A DNA stretch of 38,783 nucleotides from an uncultured Pirellulaceae bacterium (GTDB lineage: Bacteria > Planctomycetota > Planctomycetia > Pirellulales > Pirellulaceae): NCBI GenBank assembly GCA_937921995.1, contig CAKZVF010000127.1:1-38783 (forward strand), written 5' to 3'. The translations under genes and the position numbers were made by a program. A model generated the notes under the pieces. It was given only the letters and a program-made list of their open reading frames with translations, had not been told where the DNA came from and did not search any database. Positions 7,465 through 15,318 of this stretch are shown here, piece by piece. How positions within the stretch are numbered: position 1 is the first letter of the stretch; every line of letters begins with the position of its first letter.

Positions 7465-8484
7465 TTGGGAAATCAATTGAACTCAAAAAAAGCAACGATC
7501 GACGACATCGCAAAACTGGCCAACGTCTCCAAGAGTACAGTTTCGCGCGTTCTTAACGACACCACGCCGGTCCACGAAGATAAACGTGCGGCAGTCGAAG
7601 CCGCGATGAAGGAGCTTGACTTCAAGCCCAACGTGTTCGCGCGTTCGTTGGCGGGAGGCCAATCAAAAACGATTGGCGTGCTTTCGCAACATCTTGGAAG
7701 TCCTTTCTACGACACCATCTCCGAAGGCATCATCAGCCATTTTACCGGGTCCGGTTATTGGCCGATGTTCGCCGATAGCAATGACGACCCCAGTATTGCT
7801 GATCAAGCGGTAGAGAATTTTCTGGACCGAAGAATTGATGGTTTGATCTTTATCGGTGGCATGCTCTCCGAAAAAAAGTTGATGGAGATTAACACGCGCG
7901 TTCCCACGTTTGTTGTCGGGATGAAATTAGAAACCGCAACCCAACAGTGCATGTGCGTCGACAATGAATTGGCCGGTTACAACGCGACCAAGTATTTGAT
8001 CGAACTTGGCCACCGTGCGATTGTTCACGTGACAGGAATTCACAATCACCTCGACGCGATCAATCGGTTGGAAGGCTACAAACGGGCGCTGGCAGAGTCT
8101 GAAATCCCGATCGACCCGGAACTGATTTGCCAAGGCCAATTCGACGGCCAGTCGGGATATGATGCCGCGAAGAACCTGCTGGAAAAGGGAAAGAAATTCA
8201 CGGCCGTCTTCGCCGCCAACGACATTTGCGCGATGGGAGCCAAACTAGCGCTGCATCGACATTCGCTGACCGTGCCCGAGGATGTTTCGGTGATTGGGTT
8301 CGACGATCAAGCCGAGGTTTCGTTTACGGTGCCGCCCCTGACGACCGTACGACAGCCTGCTTTTGAAATGGGTGTTGCTGCAGCGACTGCGATCATCGCC
8401 ATGATCAATAAGAAACCCTATTCCTTGCCCGAACTTCCTGCCGAGGTAACCGTCCGCGAATCGACGGCAGAGGCAAAGTCATAG
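7465..8484 (+). CDS. LacI/GalR-family transcriptional repressor
   Basis: 339 residues, the usual LacI length. The N-terminal helix-turn-helix and hinge are ATIDDIAKLANVSKSTVSRV, LNDTTPVHEDKRAAVEAAMK and LDFKPNVFARSLAGGQSKTIGV. A periplasmic-binding-protein-like sensor domain follows, with FYDTISEGI, RRIDGLIFIGG, GHRAIVHVTG, AVFAANDICAMGA and SVIGFDDQAEVSFTVPPLTT. It starts at a TTG (7465); a second in-frame TTG at 7477 is an alternative and neither has a strong ribosome site. It stands divergent from the transporter remnant and 1 kb before GH3, with matching operators at both, so it likely represses beta-glucoside uptake and hydrolysis until a sugar ligand binds. Ligand unknown. Confidence 0.92.
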   Translation: MGNQLNSKKATIDDIAKLANVSKSTVSRVLNDTTPVHEDKRAAVEAAMKELDFKPNVFARSLAGGQSKTIGVLSQHLGSPFYDTISEGIISHFTGSGYWPMFADSNDDPSIADQAVENFLDRRIDGLIFIGGMLSEKKLMEINTRVPTFVVGMKLETATQQCMCVDNELAGYNATKYLIELGHRAIVHVTGIHNHLDAINRLEGYKRALAESEIPIDPELICQGQFDGQSGYDAAKNLLEKGKKFTAVFAANDICAMGAKLALHRHSLTVPEDVSVIGFDDQAEVSFTVPPLTTVRQPAFEMGVAAATAIIAMINKKPYSLPELPAEVTVRESTAEAKS

Positions 8485-8630
8485 AGGCGTAGTCTTCGAG
8501 GTAAAATCCCCAAGGTAATAATATTGGGCAAACCATCGACCAAATTGCCCGTCAAAGGATGTGTGATAGCGGGCAGAGAGGTGATTTTTCCACAGTATCA
8601 TTCGAATCCGTCTGCAGCCCAATTTCCCAC

Positions 8631-8659
8631 TTGACAGTTTTGGGCCCATGGAACATATT
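8631..8659 (+). promoter_or_regulatory. Probable sigma-70 promoter of rplX
   Basis: A perfect -35 box ttgaca (8631-8636) is followed after 17 bases by catatt (8654-8659), a 4-of-6 match to the -10 consensus. It is 29 bases before the rplX start codon, so the 5' leader would be very short, about 20 bases, yet still contain the gagg ribosome site. Confidence 0.5.
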
Positions 8660-8687
8660 TCGCGGTTCCAAAAACCGAGGAAAAACA

Positions 8688-9035
8688 ATGAAAATTCATA
8701 CTGGCGATACAATTCAAGTTATTAGCGGACGCGATAAGTCCGTCACCGGAAAAGTGATTTCGGTCAACCACAAGACTGATATGCTGTTGGTTGAAGGCGT
8801 GAACATGGTCTACCGCCACGTTAAACCCAGCCAGCGGAACCCACAGGGCGGCCGTCTGCACAAGGAAATGCCGATCCGTTCGTGCAAAGTGATGGCGATT
8901 TGTCCCAAGACAAGCAAGCCAACACGCATCGGATACCGTTACTTGGACAATGGCAGCAAAGAGCGATTCGCTCGAGTCAGCGGAGCCTCGATGGGTGAAG
9001 TTTCCCCAGCCAAAGCAAGCTACGCGAAGAAATAA
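8688..9035 (+). CDS. rplX: 50S ribosomal protein L24
   Basis: 115 residues from ATG 8688, preceded by ccgaggaaaaaca; the open frame extends 43 codons further upstream but those residues do not belong to the family. The KOW motif is at the N-terminus (GDTIQVISGRDKSVTGKVIS), followed by LLVEGVNMVYRHVKPSQRNP and EMPIRSCKVMAICPKTSKPT with RIGYRY. L24 binds 23S rRNA domain I and starts 50S assembly. In most bacteria rplX lies in the spc operon between rplN and rplE; here it stands alone between a LacI gene and a GH3 gene, with its own promoter. The C-terminal 30 residues (RVSGASMGEVSPAKASYAKK) extend a little past the usual end. Confidence 0.95.
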   Translation: MKIHTGDTIQVISGRDKSVTGKVISVNHKTDMLLVEGVNMVYRHVKPSQRNPQGGRLHKEMPIRSCKVMAICPKTSKPTRIGYRYLDNGSKERFARVSGASMGEVSPAKASYAKK

Positions 9036-9065
9036 GCGTAGTGCAGCGTTGCTTCTTAATTTTTT

Positions 9066-9168
9066 GGTAGTGGATGAGGCCACCAATCCTGCAGCTGCAT
9101 GAAACCGTGCGCTAATGGGTAAGCCAAAAGGTAAAGGAGTGGCAGGACACGTTGCCTCATTCACTACC
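9066..9168. repeat. Imperfect inverted repeat, ggtagtgg family
   Basis: Outer arms ggtagtggatgaggc (9066-9080) and gcctcattcactacc (9154-9168) pair with one mismatch; pairing resumes at tcctgc with gcagga further in. The element begins 30 bases after the rplX stop. A half-copy of the same sequence occurs after the GH3 gene at 12125-12151, so this is a dispersed family rather than a chance palindrome. Confidence 0.75.
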
Positions 9169-9518
9169 TCCACCCCAATTGCTCTTAAGTTGGGTTGTTG
9201 ATCGCCGGCTGACGTGTTCGCACGCGCGATCGAGCGTTTGTTGCATCACTGCCCGCTCCTTATGCTATTGCCGTTTTGCTTAAAGTTGAGCAAAACGGTC
9301 GACGAAAGCGCCTTTTTTGGGTACCACAGATCCCGTTCTGGTGAGCTGGTTGTGTCGTCAATAGGAGGCTCAACGGCACTCAATTTTGGCGTAATTTCCT
9401 TACGACGGGCAATATTGCGCGGTATCTCAGATTAAGCGGCTTCGGGCGGGGTTTCTTTCGCAATATCAGCTGTAGAATACGACTAACGTGTTGCGGTGGT
9501 TTCGACAACTATTAGGAT
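9169..9518. other. Intergenic region with one strong hairpin (9271-9298)
   Basis: No coding region is supported in these 350 bases; the 73-codon frame at 9214 has no family resemblance or ribosome site. At 9271-9298 a perfect 10-bp stem (ccgttttgct with agcaaaacgg) closes an 8-base loop. No T-run follows on either strand, so it is not a typical intrinsic terminator, though it could cap the rplX 3' end. Confidence 0.6.
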
Positions 9519-9532
9519 GGAAACCGCTTTCA
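9519..9532. promoter_or_regulatory. LacI-family operator before the GH3 gene
   Basis: ggaaaccgctttca matches TGAAAnCGnTTTCA except for the first base. It ends 25 bases before the ATG of the GH3 gene, a position where a bound repressor would block transcription start or elongation. It pairs with the perfect site at 7246-7259 and the LacI gene between them. Confidence 0.65.
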
Positions 9533-9557
9533 TAGCTATTGTATTTCGGAGTGTTTG

Positions 9558-12113
9558 ATGCGTTTTAAATTTGTGCTGGCAATGCTCATTGTCCAGGCTA
9601 TTCATAGTTCTTTAAGTTACGTTCAGTCGCAAACGGTGGCTCAGGCTCCGCCGGCGACCGCGGACGCACTTTCACCCGCCGGTGAAATCAATCCCGAAAT
9701 CTGGCCTCAGACGCGAGGCCCCATCGCGGTTGATCCGGAGCTTGAGAAACGCATCGATGGCCTGCTGGAGAAAATGACGCTTCGACAGAAGGTTGGGCAA
9801 ATTATTCAAGGCGACATCGGATCGGTCACTCCTGAAGATGTAAAGAAGTATCCGCTGGGGTCGATTCTCAACGGCGGCAACTCGGCACCCGGCGGCGACA
9901 ATCGGTCCGGGCCAGAAAAGTGGTTGGCGTTGGCCGATGAGTACTACAAAGCGACCAAGGAATGCGATCTTGGCGGCGGGCCCTTTATTCCGATGCTTTG
10001 GGGAACCGACGCCGTCCACGGACACAACAATATTCCCGGTGCCACATTTTTTCCTCACAACATCGGGCTCGGTTGTGCTCGTAATCCGGCGTTGCTGGGA
10101 AAGATCGGTGCGATCACGGCGCTGGAGACACGCGTGACAGGTTTGGAATGGACTTTCGCGCCGACGGTAGCGATCGTGCGCGACGACCGTTGGGGCCGAA
10201 CTTATGAAGGCTATTCCGAAGCGCCCGAGGTGACCGTCAGCTACGTTGCCGAATTGGTCAAAGGGATTCAAGGCGAACCCGGATCAACGGACTTCCTCAA
10301 AGGTCAGCACGTGATTTCAACTGCGAAACATTTTTGCGGTGACGGAGGAACCTTCGGCGGTAAGGATCAAGGCGACAATAAAATGTCCGAATACGATCTG
10401 ATGACGCTGCAAGCGGCACCCTATCCTGTTGCCATCGAAGCCGGAGTGCAGTGCGTGATGGCCTCTTTTTCCAGTTGGCAAGGAAAAAAACTACATGGAC
10501 ACAAAGGTCTGTTAACCGACGTTTTAAAAGGCCGCATGAATTTTGATGGCTTCGTTGTCGGAGACTGGGAAGGTCACGGACAATTGCCCGGAAGCAGCAA
10601 CACCGACAGCTTGGCTGCGCTGCATGCGGGGTTGGATATGTACATGGCGGCCGGCAGTTGGAAGGGGTTGTTCGAAACGACCTTGAAACAAGCCGAAAAC
10701 GGTGATGTCGACATGGATCGACTCAACGATGCCGTCCGACGGATTCTGCGAGTCAAAATTCGATCAGGTTTGATGGACGCCGGACTGCCTTCTACCCGCG
10801 CCTACGCCGGTCAATTCGAACTGCTGGGCAAACCCGAACACCGCGCCGTCGCGCGGCAAGCGGTGCGGGAGTCATTGGTGCTGCTAAAGAACAATGGCGG
10901 TTGTTTGCCGCTCTCACCATCGTCAACGATTTTGGTCGCCGGCGACGGTGCGGATGATATCGGCAAGCAAAGTGGTGGATGGTCGTTGACGTGGCAGGGA
11001 ACGGGTAATACGAAAGAGGACTTTCCCGGCGGATCATCGGTGTACGATGGTATTAAGCAACAGGTCGAAGCAGCAGGCGGCAAAGCGGTGTTGGCTGTCG
11101 ATGGGGAATCAGACGCCGAAGTTGATGTTGCGGTTGTCGTGTTCGGCGAAGATCCCTACGCCGAATTTCAGGGCGACGTCGAAACGTTGGCGTACAGTCC
11201 AACCGACGATACCGATTACAGACTGTTGAAGAAATTCAAAGACGCCGGTATCCCAACGGTCGCCGTATTCATCAGCGGACGACCGATGTGGGTCAATCGC
11301 GAACTCAATGCCTGCGACGCTTTTGTGGCGGCTTGGTTGCCGGGATCCGAGGGTGTTGGCATCGCCGATGTTATTCTCAGATCCGCCGATGGCAGCGTGC
11401 AAAACGATTTCAAAGGCAAGCTGTCCTATTCATGGCCAAAACTGCCAAACCAAACTCCTTTGAACGTGGGCAGTCGCGATTACGATCCACTGTTTGAGTA
11501 CGGGTTTGGATTGACGTACGCCGACAAAACGGAATTGCCGTTGCTATCTGAAGATCCTGGTGACGATTACATTGCAGCCAACGTGGAAAACTTCTTCGCA
11601 GCCGGCAAAGCTGTAGCGCCGTGGCGGATCTACTTGGCCGACGGTGTTTCGTCGTCCTTGGTCGAAGATACCAAGGGGAGTTCACCGAACAAAGTTCTCG
11701 AGTTGATTTCCGAAGACGATGCGGCGCAAGAAGATATTAAGACGCTAAATTTTTCGGGCCCATCTTCGTTTCTGATCTCGTCATCGGCGGTTGATCTTTC
11801 GCGACAATCGACCGGAGATATGGCGTTGTACATGCGATATCGAATCAACGAAAAACCGGAGGGTGATCTAAGCCTCGCAATGGACGGTCCCGAAGGTGGC
11901 CTCGGACGACAGTCACTCGCCAGTGAAGTTGTCGACGCCGAAATCGGTCAGTGGAAAGAATTGTCGGTGAAGCTATCGTGTTTTTGTGACGCCGAAAATC
12001 TCAAGTCGGTGACTTCGCCGGTCGTGATCCACAGTTCGGGTAAAGCATCGGTCAGTATTTCTGACATTCGCTTGATGACGAACGAAGGCCAAGCCAAATG
12101 CCTGCAGCCCTAG
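9558..12113 (+). CDS. Secreted GH3 beta-glucosidase (exo-beta-glucanase type) with C-terminal galactose-binding-like domain
   Basis: 851 residues from ATG 9558, with cggag six bases upstream (an overlapping TTG at 9555 is less likely). Signal peptide MRFKFVLAMLIVQAIHSS, cleavage near AQA. GH3 N-terminal barrel: MTLRQKVGQIIQGDIG, WGTDAVHGHNNIPGATFFPH (148-167), DRWGRTYEGYSEAPE, KHFCGDGGTFGGKDQGDN (257-274), and GFVVGDWEGHGQL, whose Asp336 is the expected nucleophile. The C-terminal sandwich has RESLVLLKNNGGCLPL and QSGGWSLTWQG. After PLFEYGFGLTY, about 190 more residues resemble the extra beta-sandwich of marine exo-1,3/1,4-glucosidases of the ExoP type. It should release glucose from the non-reducing ends of beta-glucans in the periplasm. 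The operator at its start suggests LacI control. Exact linkage is not readable; beta-1,2 is possible given the glucan genes at 1-2000. Confidence 0.92.
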   Translation: MRFKFVLAMLIVQAIHSSLSYVQSQTVAQAPPATADALSPAGEINPEIWPQTRGPIAVDPELEKRIDGLLEKMTLRQKVGQIIQGDIGSVTPEDVKKYPLGSILNGGNSAPGGDNRSGPEKWLALADEYYKATKECDLGGGPFIPMLWGTDAVHGHNNIPGATFFPHNIGLGCARNPALLGKIGAITALETRVTGLEWTFAPTVAIVRDDRWGRTYEGYSEAPEVTVSYVAELVKGIQGEPGSTDFLKGQHVISTAKHFCGDGGTFGGKDQGDNKMSEYDLMTLQAAPYPVAIEAGVQCVMASFSSWQGKKLHGHKGLLTDVLKGRMNFDGFVVGDWEGHGQLPGSSNTDSLAALHAGLDMYMAAGSWKGLFETTLKQAENGDVDMDRLNDAVRRILRVKIRSGLMDAGLPSTRAYAGQFELLGKPEHRAVARQAVRESLVLLKNNGGCLPLSPSSTILVAGDGADDIGKQSGGWSLTWQGTGNTKEDFPGGSSVYDGIKQQVEAAGGKAVLAVDGESDAEVDVAVVVFGEDPYAEFQGDVETLAYSPTDDTDYRLLKKFKDAGIPTVAVFISGRPMWVNRELNACDAFVAAWLPGSEGVGIADVILRSADGSVQNDFKGKLSYSWPKLPNQTPLNVGSRDYDPLFEYGFGLTYADKTELPLLSEDPGDDYIAANVENFFAAGKAVAPWRIYLADGVSSSLVEDTKGSSPNKVLELISEDDAAQEDIKTLNFSGPSSFLISSSAVDLSRQSTGDMALYMRYRINEKPEGDLSLAMDGPEGGLGRQSLASEVVDAEIGQWKELSVKLSCFCDAENLKSVTSPVVIHSSGKASVSISDIRLMTNEGQAKCLQP

Positions 12114-12124
12114 CGCCGCCTGCC

Positions 12125-12151
12125 GGTAGTGGACGAGGCAACGAGTACTGC
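12125..12151 (+). repeat. Half-copy of the ggtagtgg dispersed repeat
   Basis: ggtagtggacgaggcaacga continues to tactgc and matches the arms of the element at 9066-9168 closely. No paired second arm is seen nearby. It lies 12 bases after the GH3 stop codon, again in a 3' intergenic position. Confidence 0.6.
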
Positions 12152-12200
12152 GGGGCGAGGGAGCTCTAATCCAAAACCGCTTCGCAGCACAAATTGCCGA

Positions 12201-12863
12201 TCAGCGAATCACGTTCCCATTGGGTGCGTCAGGAGCGTTGGCAAACCGCTCATCGACTTGACGGTCAAGGTAAATCATTGGCTCGCATTGAGCCAACGGA
12301 CTTGCCACATTGGCTTGCATGACGATCCGGTTGCCATCGGCTGAAACGGTGTAAACCGTTTGTGTCGAGACCGCTTCGCCGTTTTCGTTTTGCTGTGTGG
12401 TTTCGACGATGACTTGATTGCCTTGAGCCTTAACGACGTTCCAGCGCGCGAAAGTTTGGCCTTGGATCGGTTGAGCGCCGACAGGCGTTATCTCCACCGC
12501 GGTTTCCATGCTGCCGTCGCCCGAAAATTCCATTGCCATTTGAGTCGAAGCAAACGTTTGCGATTCTTTGACCAACGCCTGCTGCTCTGGTTCGGTCATC
12601 CCCGACAGCAGATCCTTCAGCGTATCTTCGTTGATGACCGCTTGGCCCAGCCACAAACCGGCCAGCACCTGTTGGGCTTGTTCGGTGGAACGAAATTCAA
12701 TGGCTCCCGTCTCGTTAGATTCAGGCCCATCGGCGGGTGCTTGGGCGGGCGTTTGATTGGCAGGGTCCTGTTTCGGTTTTCCGCAGCCAACACAGACGAC
12801 AGCGACCAATGCAACGCAGACCGCGGTCTGCAGGAGTTTGGGAAATTTCGAGCAAGCAAGCAT
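12201..12863 (-). CDS. Lipoprotein of unknown function
   Basis: 220 residues. The N-terminus is a hydrophobic export signal ending in VVCVGC, so Cys27 is the likely lipidated residue; a Pro/Ala/Gln-rich linker follows (KQDPANQTPAQAPADGPES). The globular part starts near QVLAGLWLGQAVINEDTL and contains AMEFSGDGSMETAVEITPVG and ARWNVVKAQGNQVIVETTQQ, the strand pattern of small lipocalin-like or 'GxW' beta-barrel lipoproteins. An aaagga site precedes ATG 12863. It follows the lipoprotein gene ending at 12894 by 30 bases with the same orientation, and the two proteins share the same plan (short GxW strand, growth of strands, 'R/WxxIK' strand), so they may be distant paralogues in one operon. Confidence 0.65.
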   Translation of the reverse strand: MLACSKFPKLLQTAVCVALVAVVCVGCGKPKQDPANQTPAQAPADGPESNETGAIEFRSTEQAQQVLAGLWLGQAVINEDTLKDLLSGMTEPEQQALVKESQTFASTQMAMEFSGDGSMETAVEITPVGAQPIQGQTFARWNVVKAQGNQVIVETTQQNENGEAVSTQTVYTVSADGNRIVMQANVASPLAQCEPMIYLDRQVDERFANAPDAPNGNVIR

Positions 12864-12893
12864 TGCGGAATCCTTTATCAGCGCGTCGGAGCG

Positions 12894-13445
12894 CTATTGT
12901 TTCTTAAAGTTCAATTTCATCTTTTGGCCAGACATATTCGGAGGCGTCATGCGAATCGTTTCATCGTCGATCCACGTCACCTCCAGCTGGCGACTTTGGT
13001 CACTCTGTTGATCCAGGTAGCATTCAATGGTCATTGTCGAAGGCGGATCGAATTTGATCATCCGCCAACGGCCCATTTTCTCACTGTCGATCTTGCCCAG
13101 TTTTGTCGTCGTGACCAACTGACCACTGCTGCGAAAATCCAACGTCATCATGGGAAGATCCGCTTCCTCGGACACCGGTTCAGCTGGGTTCGATTTCGCT
13201 TCCTCGATCTGCCCGTTCTCCGCAGACTCCGGATCGACATTGACCCGTTGAGCAAGTCTATCGGCTTTTATCATCGTCCAGCTTCCAACGATTTTTTGAC
13301 GATTTTCGTCTGTGCAGCCTGATAGCAGTAAAAATGCCAGCGCTGCAATCATCCACATGCACGACGGCAGTTTCGCCAGCGGCTTGGACTTCGATAAAGT
13401 TGGGTTAGGAAGAATCGGTCGAAGGAAATTGGAGAATGCTATCAT
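12894..13445 (-). CDS. Lipoprotein with a lipocalin-like fold
   Basis: Up to 183 residues. A lipobox LLLSGC is clear (Cys44 in the longest form). The n-region would be unusually long from ATG 13445; an internal ATG at 13358 would give a 14-residue signal without positive charges, so the true start is uncertain. The mature part has IVGSWTMIKADRLAQ, LPMMTLDFRSSGQLVTTTKL, MGRWRMIKFDPPSTMTIECY and EVTWIDDETIRMTPPNMSGQ, the typical strand order of small planctomycete lipoproteins that test 'GSW...F..dG' barrels. First gene of a two-gene minus-strand unit with the gene at 12201-12863. Function unknown. Confidence 0.65.
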   Translation of the reverse strand: MIAFSNFLRPILPNPTLSKSKPLAKLPSCMWMIAALAFLLLSGCTDENRQKIVGSWTMIKADRLAQRVNVDPESAENGQIEEAKSNPAEPVSEEADLPMMTLDFRSSGQLVTTTKLGKIDSEKMGRWRMIKFDPPSTMTIECYLDQQSDQSRQLEVTWIDDETIRMTPPNMSGQKMKLNFKKQ

Positions 13446-13636
13446 GACGATTTGATTAGGTAATTAAATGAAAGTTTGTCGTTTTTGCGTTTTGGTTTGA
13501 TTGGGCTGAGTCTTTTGACGATGAAAAACCTAGTTGGAGGGTTCCTTCAGCTTTTGTCTGTGGACGCGCGACCGAATCTCCGGAAAAGGCGTCTGCGATT
13601 TTAGACTAACCAGCGGTATCACCGGCGGAGCAAAAG

Positions 13637-14299
13637 ATGGTTCGTTTTGCATTTTTAGTTTTAGGCGTCATGGCGATGGCGACCAGTGGTTGTTGCGGTC
13701 CTCGAGGCTGTGGTATCGGTTGCGGCGTCGGGTGCGGTGACTGCGGATCTGCCAGTGTCAGTTCCTGCGGTTGCGGCAATGGTTCCTGCGGAGCTTTGCG
13801 TGGCGGGCCGTTGAGTGCGTTGCGAAACGCACGTCGTGGCATGATCTGCGGAAGCGGCTGCGGCGAAGCCTATATCGGCGAATGGATTAGCACCCCTCCG
13901 GATTGTAACGATCCTTGCTGCGACGACCAGTTCGTTGGCGGTGCGGTCAAAGCGCGGCCTTTCTGCCGCCAGCGCGGTCGATGTTTATTGAGCGGACTAT
14001 ACGGAAAAAGAGATTGCTCCGGCATCGAAAGTTCTGCAACTTGCGGATGCGGAGATGTATCCTGCGGCGGCGTCTGCGATGTCGGCGGTTACACCACCAC
14101 CGAACACGTCGTCGGCGATTACAGTGAAGTCATCCCTGCCGGCGTTCAAGAAGGCGGCTGCGGTTGTGCCTCATGCACGGCTTCTTCACCGATGGCCAGC
14201 AGATTGGCTTCGATGGGGCCAAGTTCTTCTGGCAGCTCCATCACCGCATCAGCCCGCTCGAAAAAGCTGACCGATCGAGCTCAGCGAATCCGTCAGTAG
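13637..14299 (+). CDS. Cys/Gly-rich lipoprotein, planctomycete-type
   Basis: 220 residues with export signal and lipobox MVRFAFLVLGVMAMATSGC. The mature protein is dominated by Cys and Gly: CCGPRGCGIGCGVGCGDCG, SSCGCGNGSCG, GCGEAYIGEWISTPPDCNDP with CCDDQ, SATCGCGDVSCGGVCDVGG, GGCGCASCTASS. The GCGExYxGEWxSxPPxCxDPC block is a pattern I associate with a secreted family found in many planctomycetes. The many CGC and CxxC groups could form a disulfide-linked surface or bind metal; neither is shown. The C-terminus is Ser-rich and basic. A ggcggag site precedes ATG 13637. It stands divergent from the two lipoprotein genes to the left. Confidence 0.75.
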   Translation: MVRFAFLVLGVMAMATSGCCGPRGCGIGCGVGCGDCGSASVSSCGCGNGSCGALRGGPLSALRNARRGMICGSGCGEAYIGEWISTPPDCNDPCCDDQFVGGAVKARPFCRQRGRCLLSGLYGKRDCSGIESSATCGCGDVSCGGVCDVGGYTTTEHVVGDYSEVIPAGVQEGGCGCASCTASSPMASRLASMGPSSSGSSITASARSKKLTDRAQRIRQ

Positions 14300-14315
14300 A
14301 TCGGCTTGAGCCAGC

Positions 14316-14477
14316 CCAGAGGAAATTATAGACACCCGCAGCTGAAGCCCCATTCAGCCGCTTGATCGCGCGGTCGATCTCGATGGCATCGCCGATGAAG
14401 TTGGGGTGATCAGCGATTAGTGCAAGTGCGGCAGATACGGCACTGCGCTGTGCCTTGTTCAGTACATCAATCCATCC
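14316..14477 (-). pseudogene. Possible protein relic on the minus strand
   Basis: In the otherwise empty stretch 14300-14617 the minus strand reads WIDVLNKAQRSAVSAALALI, then ADHPNFIGDAIEIDRAIKRL and NGASAAGVYNFLWAG without a stop. The amphipathic helix pattern (QRSAVxAxLxLIADHP, then a second helix with AIKRL) looks protein-like and loosely recalls the tails of DUF6714-type proteins. No start codon with a ribosome site is evident. Low confidence; the rest of the stretch shows nothing. Confidence 0.3.
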
Positions 14478-14617
14478 CGCAACAAATCAATCGTTCTGGC
14501 AACGCTTTCTTGCTTGATTGAATGTCTAGGTCTCAGGCGAGAGAGATCTAGGCGAAGCCAAGTTGATACTTTGACCTCGAGCACGCTTGGCTGCTATAAT
14601 GGGAGCAGGAGAAAGAC

Positions 14618-14836
14618 ATGGAACTAAATCAATTCGATGACGCTACTGTTCAGTCCCAAGCCGTTTCGGCTGGGTTTGCCACAGTGGAACTCTACATTCA
14701 AAACCTGATAGAACGGGATGCCGAACGTCTGGCTGTCCAAAAAGGTATCAATGCTCTCGAAGCAGGTCAGCATCGTCCATTCGATGAATTCGATCGCGAA
14801 TTCCGCCAGAAGAATGGTTTGGCTCCTCGTGTCTAA
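14618..14836 (+). CDS. Antitoxin of a type II (ParDE/RelBE-like) module
   Basis: 72 residues, preceded by gggagcaggagaaagac. The N-terminal half (SAGFATVELYIQNLIERDAE) has a pattern compatible with a ribbon-helix-helix fold, and the C-terminal half (INALEAGQHRPFDEFDREFR) is the acidic-basic toxin-binding tail common to ParD/RelB-like antitoxins. The stop overlaps the start of the following toxin frame by one base (taatg), the usual coupling. The toxin is broken (next entry), so this antitoxin is an orphan unless it acts on another toxin. Confidence 0.7.
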   Translation: MELNQFDDATVQSQAVSAGFATVELYIQNLIERDAERLAVQKGINALEAGQHRPFDEFDREFRQKNGLAPRV

Positions 14837-15147
14837 TGTTTGAAGTCCGCATCACCGCTCCAGCTGAAGACGACATTCAGCGAAACTTTTCTTGGTGGCG
14901 AGAAAATCGCGATCCGGATTAAGCGGCCCAATGGTACGACTCCATCTATCCTGCTATCAACTCTCTAAGCAAAATGCCTCGCCGTTGTGCTGTCGCACGG
15001 GAGTAGGATATGTATTGAGGCGAGCTTCGCCAGCTCTATTTCGGCATCGGCCGAAAAGCAACTCACCGTGTCATCTTCACGATTAAGGATCAAACCGTTT
15101 TCGTTTTAGCGGTGTTGCATCAACGGCAAGAAGGATACGGCGGCTAA
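14836..15147 (+). pseudogene. ParE/RelE-family toxin inactivated by three stop codons
   Basis: One frame of 103 codons without indels: MFEVRITAPAEDDIQRNFSW then WRENRDPD, stop, AAQWYDSIYPAINSLSKMPR, stop, DMY, stop, GELRQLYFGIGRKATHRVIF, TIKDQTVFVLAVLHQRQEGY. This is a full-length RelE/ParE plasmid-stabilisation toxin (~100 residues), including the AxxDIxxxxxWW start and RxLYFGxG...RVIFxIxDxxVxVLxVxHxRQ core. The stops are TAA 14920-14922, TAG 15004-15006 and TGA 15016-15018. No functional product is expected. The antitoxin upstream is intact. Confidence 0.8.
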
Positions 15148-15318
15148 GTGTTCTGACCGCCGAGTAGCATTGGGCATCCTGCAAAACTAGACATGTTTTT
15201 TTGCGGCAGTAATTCTATTGTTGTCTTTGATAGAAACAATAGCAGTACATGCAATTCGGGGTGGAAGAACTTTAGTCGTTCCATTGGCTCAAGAAAAGGC
15301 TGCGTAGATGTCGGAGCT

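Noticed and set aside
9672..10271. A 199-codon minus-strand frame inside GH3
   Set aside because: Antisense shadow of the conserved GH3 barrel region.
12360..13322. A 320-codon plus-strand open frame
   Set aside because: It lies antisense to two lipoprotein genes with clear signals; its translation is rich in Arg/His and Phe without family features, as expected of an antisense shadow.
14836..15147. Stop-codon recoding or read-through in the toxin gene
   Set aside because: Three different stop codons in 103 codons, while all other genes in the window use the same stops as normal ends; mutation is simpler.
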